Below, one piece after another: positions 1 to 11,080 of a stretch of 64,000 nt of DNA. This DNA comes from Marthasterias glacialis. Its lineage: Eukaryota > Echinodermata > Asteroidea > Forcipulatida > Asteriidae. The stretch spans positions 17,873,938-17,937,937 of the forward strand of contig OU452226.1 in the NCBI GenBank assembly GCA_911728455.2, in the 5' to 3' direction. The translations under genes were made by a program, and so were the position numbers. Under the pieces are notes generated by a model. The model saw nothing but the letters and a program-made list of their open reading frames with translations. It searched no databases and was not told where the DNA came from. Positions within the stretch are counted from its first letter, which is position 1, and the number at the start of each line of letters is the position of its first letter.

Positions 1-3000
1 GATTTTGTGAGAGTCCGTGAACAAACGTCTACTCAGTTCCGAGGTAGTGAATGTCCTTTGACCGAGCCGTTCTGTTTTAAGTCCACCAGAAGAAAACAAT
101 TCTTCACAAAAATGTTAGTCCGAGGTTGATGATGATGGTGGAAATGTTCAACAGTTCTGCCAGGGGATGAATGAAGAAAAAACAAACGGCTGATGGGGGC
201 TCGAAGGTCGTTCTTGGCACTGGATCCAGGGTCAGTCACATGTCACCCATCATGTTTGTCAGTCTGGGAACTAAGCGGTCCAAACAAGCACATCATTAGG
301 TGGATGCTACTGGACAATCAGGAGCTCAGTCAAGGCTTCACGCCAAGGTCACTGTTGCATTAAACAGGCCGTGGAACTCCTTGGTGAGATCTCGCACTTT
401 CTGGCAATTTTCTGGATCTCAATCATATTAAAGTAAAACAAACAAAAAATAAAAAGAAGAGCAAAAGTATATCAACAATAAAAAAAAAATACTATGAATA
501 CTAAATGCAAATCGGAACACATTGGAATGATTAAATGTTTAACACACAAGAAAAAAAATCTACTTCTAATCTTTTCCTTTGTCTCCAGAACTGTCGTGTT
601 CTTTTGTCCCTAGAACTGAGTGGCAGATATGCCTGAATGGATTTCTAAAACTGGGTACTCTACAGCTGTTTGAAACTACAACTAGATAATCCAATTTATG
701 GACACCTGGGAAAAATACCCAAACAATGCCAAATCGGAAATCCAAAAAAAAACTGGAGGGTTTAAGAGCCACAAGAGTTCAAAGTCATTTGGAATAAGCT
801 ACAGTTACTTACAAAGTATCTTGAATTAGCTGTGTGCAGTCTTGATCTATCTGGATGAAGTACAAACTGCTGGTGTGATCTATGCTATCGTAGCTTTGAT
901 TTTGTGAGAGTCTGTGAACAAACGTATATCTCAGTTCCGAGGTAGTGAATGTCCTTTGACCGAGCCATTACATTTTAAGTCCACCAGAAGAAAACAATCC
1001 TTCACAAAAATGTTAGTCCATAGTTGATGATGATGGTGGAAATGTTCAACAGTTCTGCCAGGGGATTGATGAAGAAGACAAAAATCAGCTGATGGGGGCT
1101 CAAAGGTCGTTCTTGGCACTGGATCCAGGGTCAGTCACATGTCACTTATCATGCGTGTCAGTCTGGGAACTAGGCGGTCCAAACAAGCCCAGCATTAGGT
1201 GGATGCTACTGGACAATCAGGAGCTCAGTCAAGGCTTCACGCCAAGGTCACTGTTGCATTAAACAGGGGTGGATCTTCTTGGTGAGATCTCGCAATTTCT
1301 GGCATTTTTCTGGATCTCAATCATATTAAAGTAAAACAAACAAAAAATAAAAAGGAGAGCAAAAGTATATCAGCAATAAAAAAAAAATACTATGAATACT
1401 CAATGCAAATCGGAACACATCGGAACGATTAAATGTTTAACAACAAGAAAAAAATCTACTTCTAATCTGTTCCTTTGTCTCCAGAACTGTCGTGTTCTTT
1501 TGTGCCTAGAACTGAGTGGCAGATATGCCTGAATGGATTTCTAAAACTGGGTACTCTACAGCTGTTTGAAACTACAACTAATTAATCCAATTTATGGAAA
1601 CCTGGGAAAAATACCCAAACAATGCCAAATCGGAAATCAAAATAAACTAGAGGGTTTAAGAGCCACAAGTGTTCAAAGTCAATTGGAATAAGCTAGAGTA
1701 ACTTACAGAGCATCTTGTATTAGCTTTGTGCAGTCTTGATCTATCTGGATGAAGTACAAACTGCTGGTGTGATCTATGCTATAGTAGCTTTGATTTTGTG
1801 AGGGTCCGTGAACAAACGTATATCTCAGTTCTGAGGTAGGGAATGTCCTTTGACCGAGCCATTACATTTTAAGTCCACCAGAAGAAAACAATCCTTCACA
1901 AAAATGTTAGTCCATAGTTGATGTTGATGGTGGAAATGTTCAACAGTTCTGCCAGGGGATTGATGAAGAAGACAAAAATCAGCTGATGGGGGCTCGAAGG
2001 TCGTTCTTGGCACTGGATCCAGGGTCAGTCACATGTCACTTATCATGCGTGTCAGTCTGGGAACTAGGCGGTCCAAACAAGCCCAGCATTATGTGGATGC
2101 TACTGGACAATCAGGAGCTCAGTCAAGGCTTCACGCCCAGGTCACTGTTGCATTAAACAGGGCTGGAACTTCTTGGTGAGATCTCGCACTTTCTGGCAAT
2201 TTTCTGGATCTCAATCATATTAAAGTAAAACAAACAAAAAATAAAAAGGAGAGCAAAAGTGTATCAGCAATAAAAGGAAAATACTATGAATACTAAATGC
2301 CAATCGGAACACATCAGAAAGATTAAATGTTTAACACACAAGAAAAAAAATCTACTTCTAATCTGTTCTTGTCTCCAGAACTGTCGTGTTCTTTTGTCCC
2401 TAGAACTGAGTGGCAGATATGCCTGAATGGATTTCTAAAACTGGGTACTCTACAGCTGTTTGAAACTACAACTAATTAATCCAATTTATGGACACCTGGG
2501 AAAAATACCCAAACAATGCCAAATCGGAAATCAAAATAAACTAGAGGGCTTAAGATCCACAAGTGTTCAAAGTCAATTGGAATAAGCTAGAGTAACTTAC
2601 AGAGCATCTTGTATTAGCTGTGTGCAGTCTTGATCTATCTGGATGAAGTACAAACTGCTGGTGTGATCTATGCTATCGTAGCTTTGATTTTGTGAGAGTC
2701 CGTGAACAAACGTATATCTCAGTTCGGAGGTAGTGAATGTCCTTTGACCGAGCCGTTACGGTTTCAGTCCACCAGAAGAAAACAATCCTTCACAAAAATG
2801 TTAGTCCATAGTTGATGATGGATGGTGGAAATGTTCAACAGTTCTGCCAGGGGATGGATGAAGAAGACAAAAATTGGCTGATGGGGGCTCGAAGGTCGTT
2901 CTTGGCACTGGATCCAGGGTCAGTCACATGTCACCCATCATGCGTGTCAGTCTGGGAACTAGGCGGTCCAAACAAGCCCAGCATTAGGTGGATGCTACTG

Positions 3001-6000
3001 GACAATCAGGAGCTCAGTCAAGGCTTCACGCCCAGGTCACTGTTGCATTAAACAGGGCTGGAACTTCTTGGTGAGATCTCGCACTTTCTGGCAATTTTCT
3101 GGATCTCAATCATATTAAAGTAAAACAAACAAAAAATAAAAAGGAGAGCAAAAGTATATCAGCAATAAAAGGAAAATACTATGAATACTAAATGCCAATC
3201 AGAACACATCAGAAAGATTAAATGTTTAACACACAAGAAAAAAAAATCTACTTCTAATCTGTTCTTGTCTCCAGAACTGTCGTGTTCTTTTGTCCCTAGA
3301 ACTGAGTGGCAGATATGCCTGAATGGATTTCTAAAACTGGGTACTCTACAGCTGTTTGAAACTACAACTAATTAATCCAATTTATGGACACCTGGGAAAA
3401 ATACCCAAACAATGCCAAATCGGAAATCAAAATAAACTAGAGGTCTTAAGATCCACAAGTGTTCAAAGTCAATTGGAATAAGCTAGAGTAACTTACAGAG
3501 CATCTTGTATTAGCTGTGTGCAGTCTTGATCTATCTGGATGAAGTACAAACTGCTGGTGTGATCTATGCTATCGTAGCTTTGATTTTGTGAGAGTCCGTG
3601 AACAAACCTATATCTCAGTTCCGAGGTAGTGAATGTCCTTTGACCGAGCCGTTACGGTTTCAGTCCACCAGAAGAAAACAATCCTTCACAAAAATGTTAG
3701 TCCATAGTTGATGATGGATGGTGAAAATGTTCAACAGTTCTGCCAGGGGATGGATGAAGAAGAAGACAAAAATCGGCTGATGGGGGCTCGAAGGTCGTTC
3801 TTGGCACTGGATCCAGGGTCAGTCACATGTCACCCATCATGCGTGTCAGTCTGGGAACTAGGCGGTCCAAACAAGCCCAGCATTAGGTGGATGCTACTGG
3901 ACAATCAGGAGCTCAGTCAAGGCTTCACGCCCAGGTCACTGTTGCATTAAACAGGGCTGGAACTTCTTGGTGAGATCTCGCACTTTCTGGCAATTTTCTG
4001 GATCTCAATCATATTAAAGTAAAACAAACAAAAAATAAAAAGGAGAGCAAAAGTATATCAGCAATAAAAAGAAAATACTATGAATACTAAATGCCAATCG
4101 GAACACATCAGAAAGATTAAATGTTTAACACACAAGAAAAAAAATCTACTTCTAATCTGTTCTTGTCTCCAGAACTGTCGTGTTCTTTTGTCCCTAGAAC
4201 TGAGTGGCAGATATGCCTGAATGGATTTCTAAAACTGGGTACTCTACAGCTGTTTGAAACTACAACTAATTAATCCAATTTATGGACACCTGGGAAAAAT
4301 ACCCAAACAATGCCAAATCGGAAATCAAAATAAACTAGAGGTCTTAAGATCCACAAGTGTTCAAAGTCAATTGGAATAAGCTAGAGTAACTTACAGAGCA
4401 TCTTGTATTAGCTGTGTGCAGTCTTGATCTATCTGGATGAAGTACCAACTGCTGGTGTGATCTATGCTATCGTAGCTTTGATTTTGTGAGAGTCCGTGAA
4501 CAAACCTATATCTCAGTTCCAAGGTAGTGAATGTCCTTTGACTGAGCCGTTACGGTTTCAGTCCACCAGAAGAAAACAATCCTTGACAAAAATGTTAGTC
4601 CATAGTTGATGATGGATGGTGGAAATGTTCAACAGTTCTGCCAGGGGATGGATGAAGAAGACAAAAATCGGCTGATGGGGGCTCGAAGGTCGTTCTTGGC
4701 ACTGGATCCAGGGTCAGTCACATGTCACCCATCATGCGTGTCAGTCTGGGAACTAGGCGGTCCAAACAAGCCCAGCATTAGGTGGATGCTACTGGACAAT
4801 CAGGAGCTCAGTCAAGGCTTCACGCCCAGGTCACTGTTGCATTAAACAGGGCTGGAACTTCTTGGTGAGATCTCGCACTTTCTGGCAATTTTCTGGATCT
4901 CAATCATATTAAAGTAAAACAAACAAAAAATAAAAAGGAGAGCAAAAGTATATCAGCAATAAAAGGAAAATACTATGAATACTAAATGCCAATCGGAACA
5001 CATCAGAAAGATTAAATGTTTAACACACAAGAAAAAAAATCTACTTCTAATCTGTTCTTGTCTCCAGAACTGTCGTGTTCTTTTGTCCCTAGAACTGAGT
5101 GGCAGATATGCCTGAATGGATTTCTAAAACTGGGTACTCTACAGCTGTTTGAAACTACAACTAATTAATCCAATTTATGGACACCTGGGAAAAATACCCA
5201 AACAATGCCAAATCGGAAATCAAAGAAAACTAGAGGGCTTAAGATCCACAAGTGTTCAAAGTCAATTGGAATAAGCTAGAGTAACTTACAGAGCATCTTG
5301 TATTAGCTGTGTGCAGTCTTGATCTATCTGGATGAAGTACAAACTGCTGGTGTGATCTATGCTATCGTAGCTTTGATTTTGTGAGAGTCCGTGAACAAAC
5401 CTATATCTCAGTTCCGAGGCAGTGAATGTCCTTTGACCGAGCCGTTACGGTTTCAGTCCACCAGAAGAAAACAATCCTTCACAAAAATGTTAGTCCATAG
5501 TTGATGATGGATGGTGGAAATGTTCAAAAGTTCTGCCAGGGGATGGATGAAGAAGACAAAAATCGGCTGATGGGGGCTCGAAGGTCCTTCTTGGCACTGG
5601 ATCCAGGGTCAGTCACATGTCACCCATCATGCGTGTCAGTCTGGGAACTAGGCGGTCCAAACAAGCCCAGCATTAGGTGGATGCTACTGGACAATCAGGA
5701 GCTCAGTCAAGGCTTCACGCCAAGGTCACTGTTGCATTAAACAGGGCTGGAACTTCTTGGTGAGATCTCGCACTTTCTGGCAATTTTCTGGATCTCAATC
5801 ATATTAAAGTAAAACAAACAAAAAATAAAAAGGAGAGCAAAAGTATATCAGCGATAAAAAAACCCACTATGAATACTAAATGCAAATCGGAACACATCGG
5901 AACGATTAAATGTTTAACACACAAGAAAAAAAATCTACTTCTAATCTGTTCTTGTCTCCAGAACTGTCGTGTTCTTTTGTCCCTAGAACTGAGTGGCAGA

Positions 6001-6688
6001 TATGCCTGCATGGATTTCTAAAACTGGGTACACTACAGCTGTTTGAAACTACAACTAATTAATCCAATTTATGGACACCTGGGAAAAATACCCAAACAAT
6101 GCCAAATCGGAAATCAAAATAAACTAGAGGGTTTAAGAGCCACAAGAGTTCAAAGTCATTTGGAATAAGCTAGAGTTACTTACAGAGTATCTTGTATTAG
6201 CTGTGTGCAGTCTTGATCTATCTGGATGAAGTACAAACTGCTGGTGTGATCTATGCTATCGTAGCTTTGATTTTGTGAGAGTCCGTGAACTAACGTATAT
6301 CTTAGTTCCGAGGTAGTGAATGTCCTTTGACCGAGCCGTTACGGTTTCAGTCCACCAGAAGAAAACAATCCTTCACAAAAATGTTAGTCCAAGGTTGATG
6401 ATGATGGTGGAAATGTTCAACAGTTCTGCCAGGGGATGGATGAAGAAGACAAAAATCGGCTGATGGGGGCTCGAAGGTCGTTCTTGGCACTGGATCCAGG
6501 GTCAGTCACATGTCACCCATCATGCGTGTTAGTCTGGGAACTAGGCGGTCCAAACAAGCCCAGCATTAGGTGGATGCTACTGGACAATCAGGAGCTCAGT
6601 CAAGGCTTCATGCCCAGGTCACTGTTGCATTAAACAGGGCTGGAACTTCTTGGTGAGATCTAGCACTTTCTGGCAATTTTCTGTATCT
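1..6688. repeat. Tandem array of an ~895-bp unit, about 7.5 copies
   Basis: The phrase gattttgtgagagtccgtga recurs at 1, 898, 1792, 2686, 3582, 4480, 5375 and 6269, giving periods of 894-898 bp. The array is cut by the left window edge and stops near 6688, where the unit's 'ctggatctcaatc' diverges to 'ctgtatctttagc'. Copies between about 2686 and 5800 are nearly identical to each other and share private variants (a gatgatggatgg insertion, 'cttaagatccac'). The outer copies differ more, the pattern expected from unequal crossing-over. On the plus strand most units keep a 79-80-codon ORF (for example 2812-3051, 3708-3950, 4606-4845, 5501-5740) starting MMMDG and ending PRSLLH. The minus strand holds a ~62-codon ORF. 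I do not recognise either protein and cannot say whether the unit is translated. Confidence 0.95.
2812..3051 (+). CDS. Conserved 79-codon ORF of the 895-bp unit (doubtful gene)
   Basis: Representative of an ORF found in units 4-7 (also 3708-3950, 4606-4845, 5501-5740; shortened at its start in the unit at 6436-6633). It starts MMMDGGNVQQFCQG, has an acidic patch (MDEEDKN) and ends TPRSLLH. Differences between copies are mostly single substitutions, plus one in-frame codon insertion (DEEEDKN) in the 3708 copy. No signal peptide, membrane segment or familiar domain is visible. The ORF begins just after a 'catag' that could act as a splice acceptor, so it might be an exon remnant rather than a whole gene. 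Low confidence that it is expressed; conservation may only reflect homogenisation of the array. Confidence 0.2.
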   Translation: MMMDGGNVQQFCQGMDEEDKNWLMGARRSFLALDPGSVTCHPSCVSVWELGGPNKPSIRWMLLDNQELSQGFTPRSLLH

Positions 6689-6720
6689 TTAGCAGGTTCA
6701 TTTTCTTCCAATCTATTGGG
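6619..6720 (-). pseudogene. Exon-like fragment related to the 895-bp unit
   Basis: On the minus strand an acceptor-like 'cacccaatag' is followed by an open stretch reading LEENEPAKDTENCQKVLDLT and then KKFQ, which looks like a charged helical segment. The last part (from ENCQKV) is also present at the equivalent place in every 895-bp unit, but there the preceding residues are replaced by unrelated sequence. This suggests that the array was seeded by duplicating the 3' part of an exon whose 5' part survives only here. The protein family is not recognised. Confidence 0.35.
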
Positions 6721-7017
6721 TGAAGACAGCAAACAGTAACTCATCATATATATGTAATAACTCGTGCACAGTGTAACTTGAAAAAAAAAGTTTGGAATTA
6801 TCTCATCAGATAAAAAAAAAAAGAGAAAAACGTAGACGGATGTTTTCATGATTTCCAAGTTTAGTTTTTCCCCAAATGTTTTCTGAAAAGTTCCTAACCA
6901 GCAACTACAAATGCATTGTAACTGTAGTTTCAAACATTATTGTAAAAGTGGGGTTTATAAAAAAAGAATATATTCTCAATAGAAGATAAAGATGTAACAC
7001 AAATTTTTTTTGGCATC

Positions 7018-7095
7018 ATACCTTCTAATCGGAAGCTTCTTGCAAATCTTGGAACACTTCGCTGATGCTATCCACTCATTTCAACAGGGCGACAT
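7018..7095 (-). pseudogene. Decayed exon, coiled-coil-like
   Basis: On the minus strand a good acceptor (pyrimidine tract then 'tttctttcag' near 7101) and a donor-like 'aag|gtatgatg' near 7020 flank a stretch that reads EDVALLK, a stop (TGA), then VDSISEVFQDLQEASD. All three frames contain stops, so it cannot be a working exon as it stands. One TGG-to-TGA change would explain the in-frame stop. It lies just upstream (in minus-strand order) of the ENCQKVLDL fragment, so both may be remains of one gene. The family is not recognised. Confidence 0.3.
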
Positions 7096-7304
7096 CTTCC
7101 TGAAAGAAACTGAAAAACATTCTCCAACAAATAGTTATTTGTTTTGTTGATGGGGGCTGCCATTCACACAATACTGATATAGCAGTAATTGTGAATAACT
7201 GTAGTGTTGTTTCACACTGCTTGTTTCAGATTAATTAAATTATGGTCAAGGTTGAATCAATCTGTGTGTATTCTGACAGAGAGGTCCACAATACACGCGG
7301 TATA

Positions 7305-7445
7305 CTTCCTCCGAACCATTCTCATCCCTCAGCTTCAAGTCCATTAAGTGGCTCTAACTTGAGGAAAAAAGAGACAAAGATCAAGTTACTAATCAATGAC
7401 AGGATAACTGTTAATCTACATGTTGTGTCAGACGTGGAACAATTG
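7305..7445 (+). mobile_element. Small Penelope-like element fragment, plus orientation
   Basis: The stretch 'acttcctccgaaccattctc' and the following ~130 bp resemble 12311-12470 in the same (plus) orientation, at roughly 70 % over the first 70 bp and weaker after that. The adjoining fragment (7450-8640) is in minus orientation. This is therefore a third piece of the element, placed inverted against its neighbour. It corresponds to sequence immediately downstream of the reverse-transcriptase finger motif of the plus copy. No open frame remains. Confidence 0.45.
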
Positions 7446-7449
7446 TAAT

Positions 7450-8640
7450 GTTAATTGGACAATAGGAGAAAAAACTGAATCAAGATAGCACAAAAAAAAC
7501 TCAGTAGGACAGGCACAAGTCAACATGATGGGATTGTTAGGTTTGTGTATCTTGAGGACAAGGTACAAACGAGCAGTATAGGGTGCAGAAACTATGAGTT
7601 TCTTAGCATTGCTAGGCAGTGAACCATGTCTTATAAACTTATTCTTAGTTTTGGTGACCTCTTTCTGGTGCTCAGATGTAAAATCATTATGTACTCCTCT
7701 GTAAGACATTCCACCAGACAATTGACACTCAGCTTCTTTGATGTAAAGATCACATCACCAAACCACGGTAGCTCCACCTTTGTCCGCTCTCTTAATGACA
7801 AAAGAAGGGTTCCCACGAAGGGACTGGAGTGCACTGCAATTATCCTTGATGATATTACAGAAGCCAGGCTTACTGAAATCAAGACGGTTTATCTCTCGTT
7901 GGGAACTGTCGATAACAAAGTCCAACGTTCTGTTAAGTTCAGGGTTAGGGCACCACCTAGACTTCTTTGGGCTAAACTAGTCAAATCGATCAACAGGTAG
8001 AAAATCAGCTGGCTGAATTGAAACGTCACAATGAGACACAGGTGAGTAAGTAGTGATATGTGGCTTGGAATCAACAGACTGATGAACAGGCGAGGATTTA
8101 GAGCTCCGAGTGTGTAGATCATCCTTGTAGTAGAAATCGTTTGAAGCATAACTGACGGAAGAATTCATCAACATCTCTATTCATTGAAAACTCATCCACA
8201 CACCAAATATTAGGCACAAAATTAAGGCCAAATTGATGAAAATCACACTCTGCTTCTAAAAGTGGAAGATTGAGTGGTATAGTCATGACCATATTCTTGG
8301 GGCGGGGCTGATGTGAAGAGCTAAGTACGGTTGGATGCTGGTTGACTACCGAAGATGAATGTCTTAAGGAGCACAGCTTAGAATCCTTAGAATGCTTTCA
8401 ACCTTGAAACAGTTCCACACTAAGCCAGCAAATGATTCCAAACAGTTAATTGGTCAACCAAGTTATAAAATGTAGTACACAAATCATGTATCTCATGAAC
8501 AAGCTGAATAATCGTCTTGAAATGGGACTGAAGAGTTCACCAAATAAGACGACAGGATGAAGCATGGACGACACTGCAAACCTCACAAGAGTACAGATGA
8601 CTACCCGGCAACAGATTGGAAGAGTGGAACTTAAGTTCAA
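7450..8640 (-). pseudogene. Penelope-like retroelement, N-terminal and start of reverse transcriptase (broken)
   Basis: Read on the minus strand. 7977-8174 carries the N-terminal part (motif KDDLHTRSSKSSP, shared with the plus copy at 11640-11730). 7631-7882 carries a middle part in another frame. 7428-7721 carries the start of the RT domain, including NKFIRHGSLPSNAKKLIVSA and a LVLKIHKPNNP motif. That motif corresponds to the FYxLPKIHKPxxP signature of Penelope-like element RTs, followed by CPTEFFLCYLDSVFSPIVQ. Several frameshifts and stops separate the pieces, and the palm with the catalytic Asp motif is absent. The fragment is dead. It pairs as an inverted copy with 11094-12370. Confidence 0.8.
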
Positions 8641-8769
8641 ATCCTCTAGGTATACGTCCAGTCCATCAGCAGGTGATGAGGAATCTCCAATGACTGTAAA
8701 ATCTTGTTTTCATGAAATTAGCTTAGGCGAGGGCAAGGCTAGCATGACACATGACCATAAATCCGGACA

Positions 8770-9170
8770 TAGCACTGACAAATTTGCCTTAGTTCTTTTG
8801 CTGAAACTTTTGGGGTCAAAAACCAAAATGCTTTGAGTACCCCCCACTCAAAACATTTTGAGTTTTTGACCAAAATTTTAAAGTCATTTTTGCTCTACCA
8901 AGTCAAGAGGGCAAATCCCCTGGTACCAGCAGCACTCTAATTTGCAAGCCTGGATCTGCCTTAGTTTGGGAAATATCCACCATTTTTTTGCTGAAACTTT
9001 TAGAGTCAAGATCCAAAATGCTTTGAGTACCCCCCACTCAAAACATTTTGAGTCTTTGACCAAAATTTCAAAGTCATTTTTGCTCTACCAAGTCAAGAGG
9101 GCAAATCCCCTGGTACCAGCAGTATTCTAATTTGCAAGCCTTGATCTGCCTTTGTTTGGGAAATATTCAT
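8770..9170 (-). repeat. Two divergent monomers (190 bp each) of the right-hand satellite family, inverted
   Basis: 'ctgaaactttt' recurs at 8801 and 8991, and 'tttgcaagcct' at 8941 and 9131, so the unit here is exactly 190 bp. The reverse complement contains the hallmarks of the 38-64 kb array in the same order: 'ggatatttccca', 'cttgcaaattagag', 'ggtaccaggggatttgccct', 'tggtagagcaaaaatgactt', 'ttttggtcaaaaactc', a G-run, 'tttttgacc' and 'agtttcagc'. The block lies inside the minus-strand Penelope copy, in sequence absent from the plus copy, so it was inserted there (or lost from the other). Confidence 0.85.
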
Positions 9171-9440
9171 CCTTAGAATCAAAATGAAAGGTTTGTGCAG
9201 TGCTTACCAAAACAAAACATTTGGAAGGCAGAATTTCCGACCAAACTGCGTCTTGTTCCGGTGGTAGTTTGAGTGCAAAAAATCTGCATTCAAGCCACCC
9301 GGATTCAGTGTTTCCAACTTGTGTACAATGCACTGTTCCATGTTCTGGCCCTGTGTAGTAGATGAAGTCAGTTTCAAGACACACAGGCACATGTTCATGC
9401 ACGTGTGCGTCAGGTCAGAAAAAATGACATGCTACATGAT
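9171..9440. other. Remainder of insertion in the minus Penelope copy; unidentified
   Basis: This ~270-bp stretch separates the satellite monomers from the endonuclease end of the element and has no counterpart between the matching points of the plus copy (about 11075 and 11095). The 91-codon minus ORF across it shows no recognisable domain. I see no clear terminal inverted repeats or target-site duplication that would define the insertion. Confidence 0.5.
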
Positions 9441-10022
9441 GTCCCAGGATGTTTAGCCATACACTTCTGAGGTGCTCAGTGAAGCAGTCAGCCAGTCAAC
9501 CCATCATCTCACCAATGTGGTGGACACCACATTGCTTGCAGGATATACAATACACCAGGTTGACAGAACACAGGAAAATTGTCCTGCGGATGTGAAACCT
9601 TCTTTGGGGCCGTCAAGTATGGAGGGACTGTGGATATGCCTGCACGTGTTGCAACAGGGATGATTGCAGGCAAACATGCCTAGGACAGTGGTATCATTGG
9701 AGACTATTTGTGGAAGGGTGGAGGGAACAAAGTTTTTTCCAATTGATTGGGCGGAACGGAAAGCACACAAGGGTGTAGAAGTCATATTAAATATGAAGTT
9801 CATCAATGGATCTGTCTGCAGCGTGCGATAGTGTTTCTGGACAATGGCACAAACTCTCAGATTGAATGGGTGGTAAGTAAGAACTAAGGGAATGGGGTTC
9901 TGATTTTGTCTCAAAGATGGGACTAGGGCTTCCTCAAGGCTCAACGCAGATATTCGACTAAGTACAGCTGACAGAACATCCGAAGGGTAACCTTTGTGTC
10001 GGAAAAAATTAGTCACATCCAA
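9440..10022 (-). pseudogene. Penelope-like element C-terminal region with GIY-YIG endonuclease start (broken)
   Basis: On the minus strand a 172-codon open stretch begins MDVTNFFRHKGYPSDVL and contains PLVLTYHPFNLRV, LQTDPLMNFIF and MFACNHPCCNTCRHI, a Cys-rich segment, followed by GPKEGFTSAG. This order (linker after RT, Cys cluster, then GIY-YIG) is that of endonuclease-bearing Penelope-like elements. The GIY-YIG start follows in a shifted frame around 9475-9540. The frame breaks at that point, so no active nuclease is encoded. It is a close inverted copy of 10501-11075, with most residues identical. Confidence 0.82.
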
Positions 10023-10500
10023 AGCCTGCTACGTAAAATCCTCATCATCGCTACAAATTACTTCAACAAATCTGTAGGGATGATGAGGATTTTACGTACC
10101 AATATTAGAATGTGACTAATTTTGTCCGAGACAGACAGAAGAAATTAGTTACATCCGAAGCCTGTTACGTAAAATCCTCATCATCGCTACAAATGACTTC
10201 AACAAATTTGTAGAGATGATGAGGATCTTACCTAGCAGGCTTCGGATGTGACTTATTTCTTCAGTCTGTCTCAGAAGAAATTAGTCACAATCGAACCTGC
10301 TACGTAAAATCCTCATCATCGCTACAGATTTGTTGAAGTCATTTGTAGCGATGATGAGGATTTTACGAAGCAGGCTATGAATGTGACTTATTTCTTCAGT
10401 CTGTCTAAGAAGATATTAGTCACATTCAAAACCTGATACATTAAATCCTCATCATCGCTACAGATTTGTCGAAGTCATTTGTAGCAATGATGAGGATTTT
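10023..10500. repeat. Cluster of short palindromes at the centre of the inverted Penelope pair
   Basis: The segment consists of four ~120-130-bp units. Each carries 'aaaatcctcatcatcgctac' and, a few tens of bases later, its inverse 'gatgatgaggattttac', so each can fold into a hairpin with ~45-bp arms and a loop of a few bases around 'ttcaacaaat'. Between the hairpins lie 'agaagaaattagtcacat' and its inverse 'gatgtgacttatttcttc', which also fold. The latter is the same sequence that encodes DVTNFF at the start of both flanking endonuclease fragments, so the units are built from the element's own edge. Confidence 0.85.
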
Positions 10501-11080
10501 TTGAAGCAGGGTCTGGATGTGACTAATTTCTTCCAACACAAAGGTTACCATGCTGATGTTCTGTCAGCTGCACTTGGTCGAATATCTGCGTTGAGCATTG
10601 AAGAAGCCCTAGTCCCATCTTTGAGACAAAATCAGAACCCCATCCCTTTAGTTCTTACTTACCACCCATTCAATCTGAGAGTTTGTGCCATTGTCCAGAC
10701 ACACTATCACACGCTGCAAACAGATCCATTGATGAACTTCATGTTTAATATGACTTCTACACCCTTGTGTGCTTTCCGTTCCGCCCAATCAATTGGAAAA
10801 AACTTTGTTCCCTCCACCCTTCCACAAATAGTCTCCAATGATACCACTGTCCTAGGCATGTTTGCCTGCAATCGTCCCTGTTTCAACACGTGCAGGCATA
10901 TCCACAGTCCTTCCATACTTGATGGCCCCAAAGAAGGTTTCACGTCCGCAGGACAACTCTCCTGTATTCTGCCAACCTGGTGTATTGTATATCTTGCAAG
11001 CAATGCGGGGTCCACCACATTGGTGAGATGATGGGTTGACTGGCTGACCGCTTCACTGAGCACCTCAGAAGTGTATGGCT
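10501..11080 (+). pseudogene. Penelope-like element C-terminal region with GIY-YIG endonuclease remnant (plus copy)
   Basis: A 176-codon open stretch mirrors the minus copy: DVTNFFQHKGYHADVL, PLVLTYHPFNLRV, MFACNRPCFNTCRHI, GPKEGFTSAG. In a different frame at about 10980-11075 it continues as VYCISCKQCGVHHIGE, an in-frame stop, then LADRFTEHLRSV. These match the start of a GIY-YIG nuclease (YCISC..C...YIGE) and the downstream R..EHL motif of Penelope-like elements. A frameshift lies just before the nuclease and a TGA inside it, so it is not functional. The nuclease end sits upstream of another copy's N-terminus (11094-12370). This is the usual tandem, partial-copy arrangement of these elements. 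Confidence 0.83.

Noticed and set aside
9127..9402. 91-codon minus ORF as a gene
   Set aside because: It lies in the insertion within a dead Penelope copy, partly over satellite sequence, and has no recognisable domain or splice signals.
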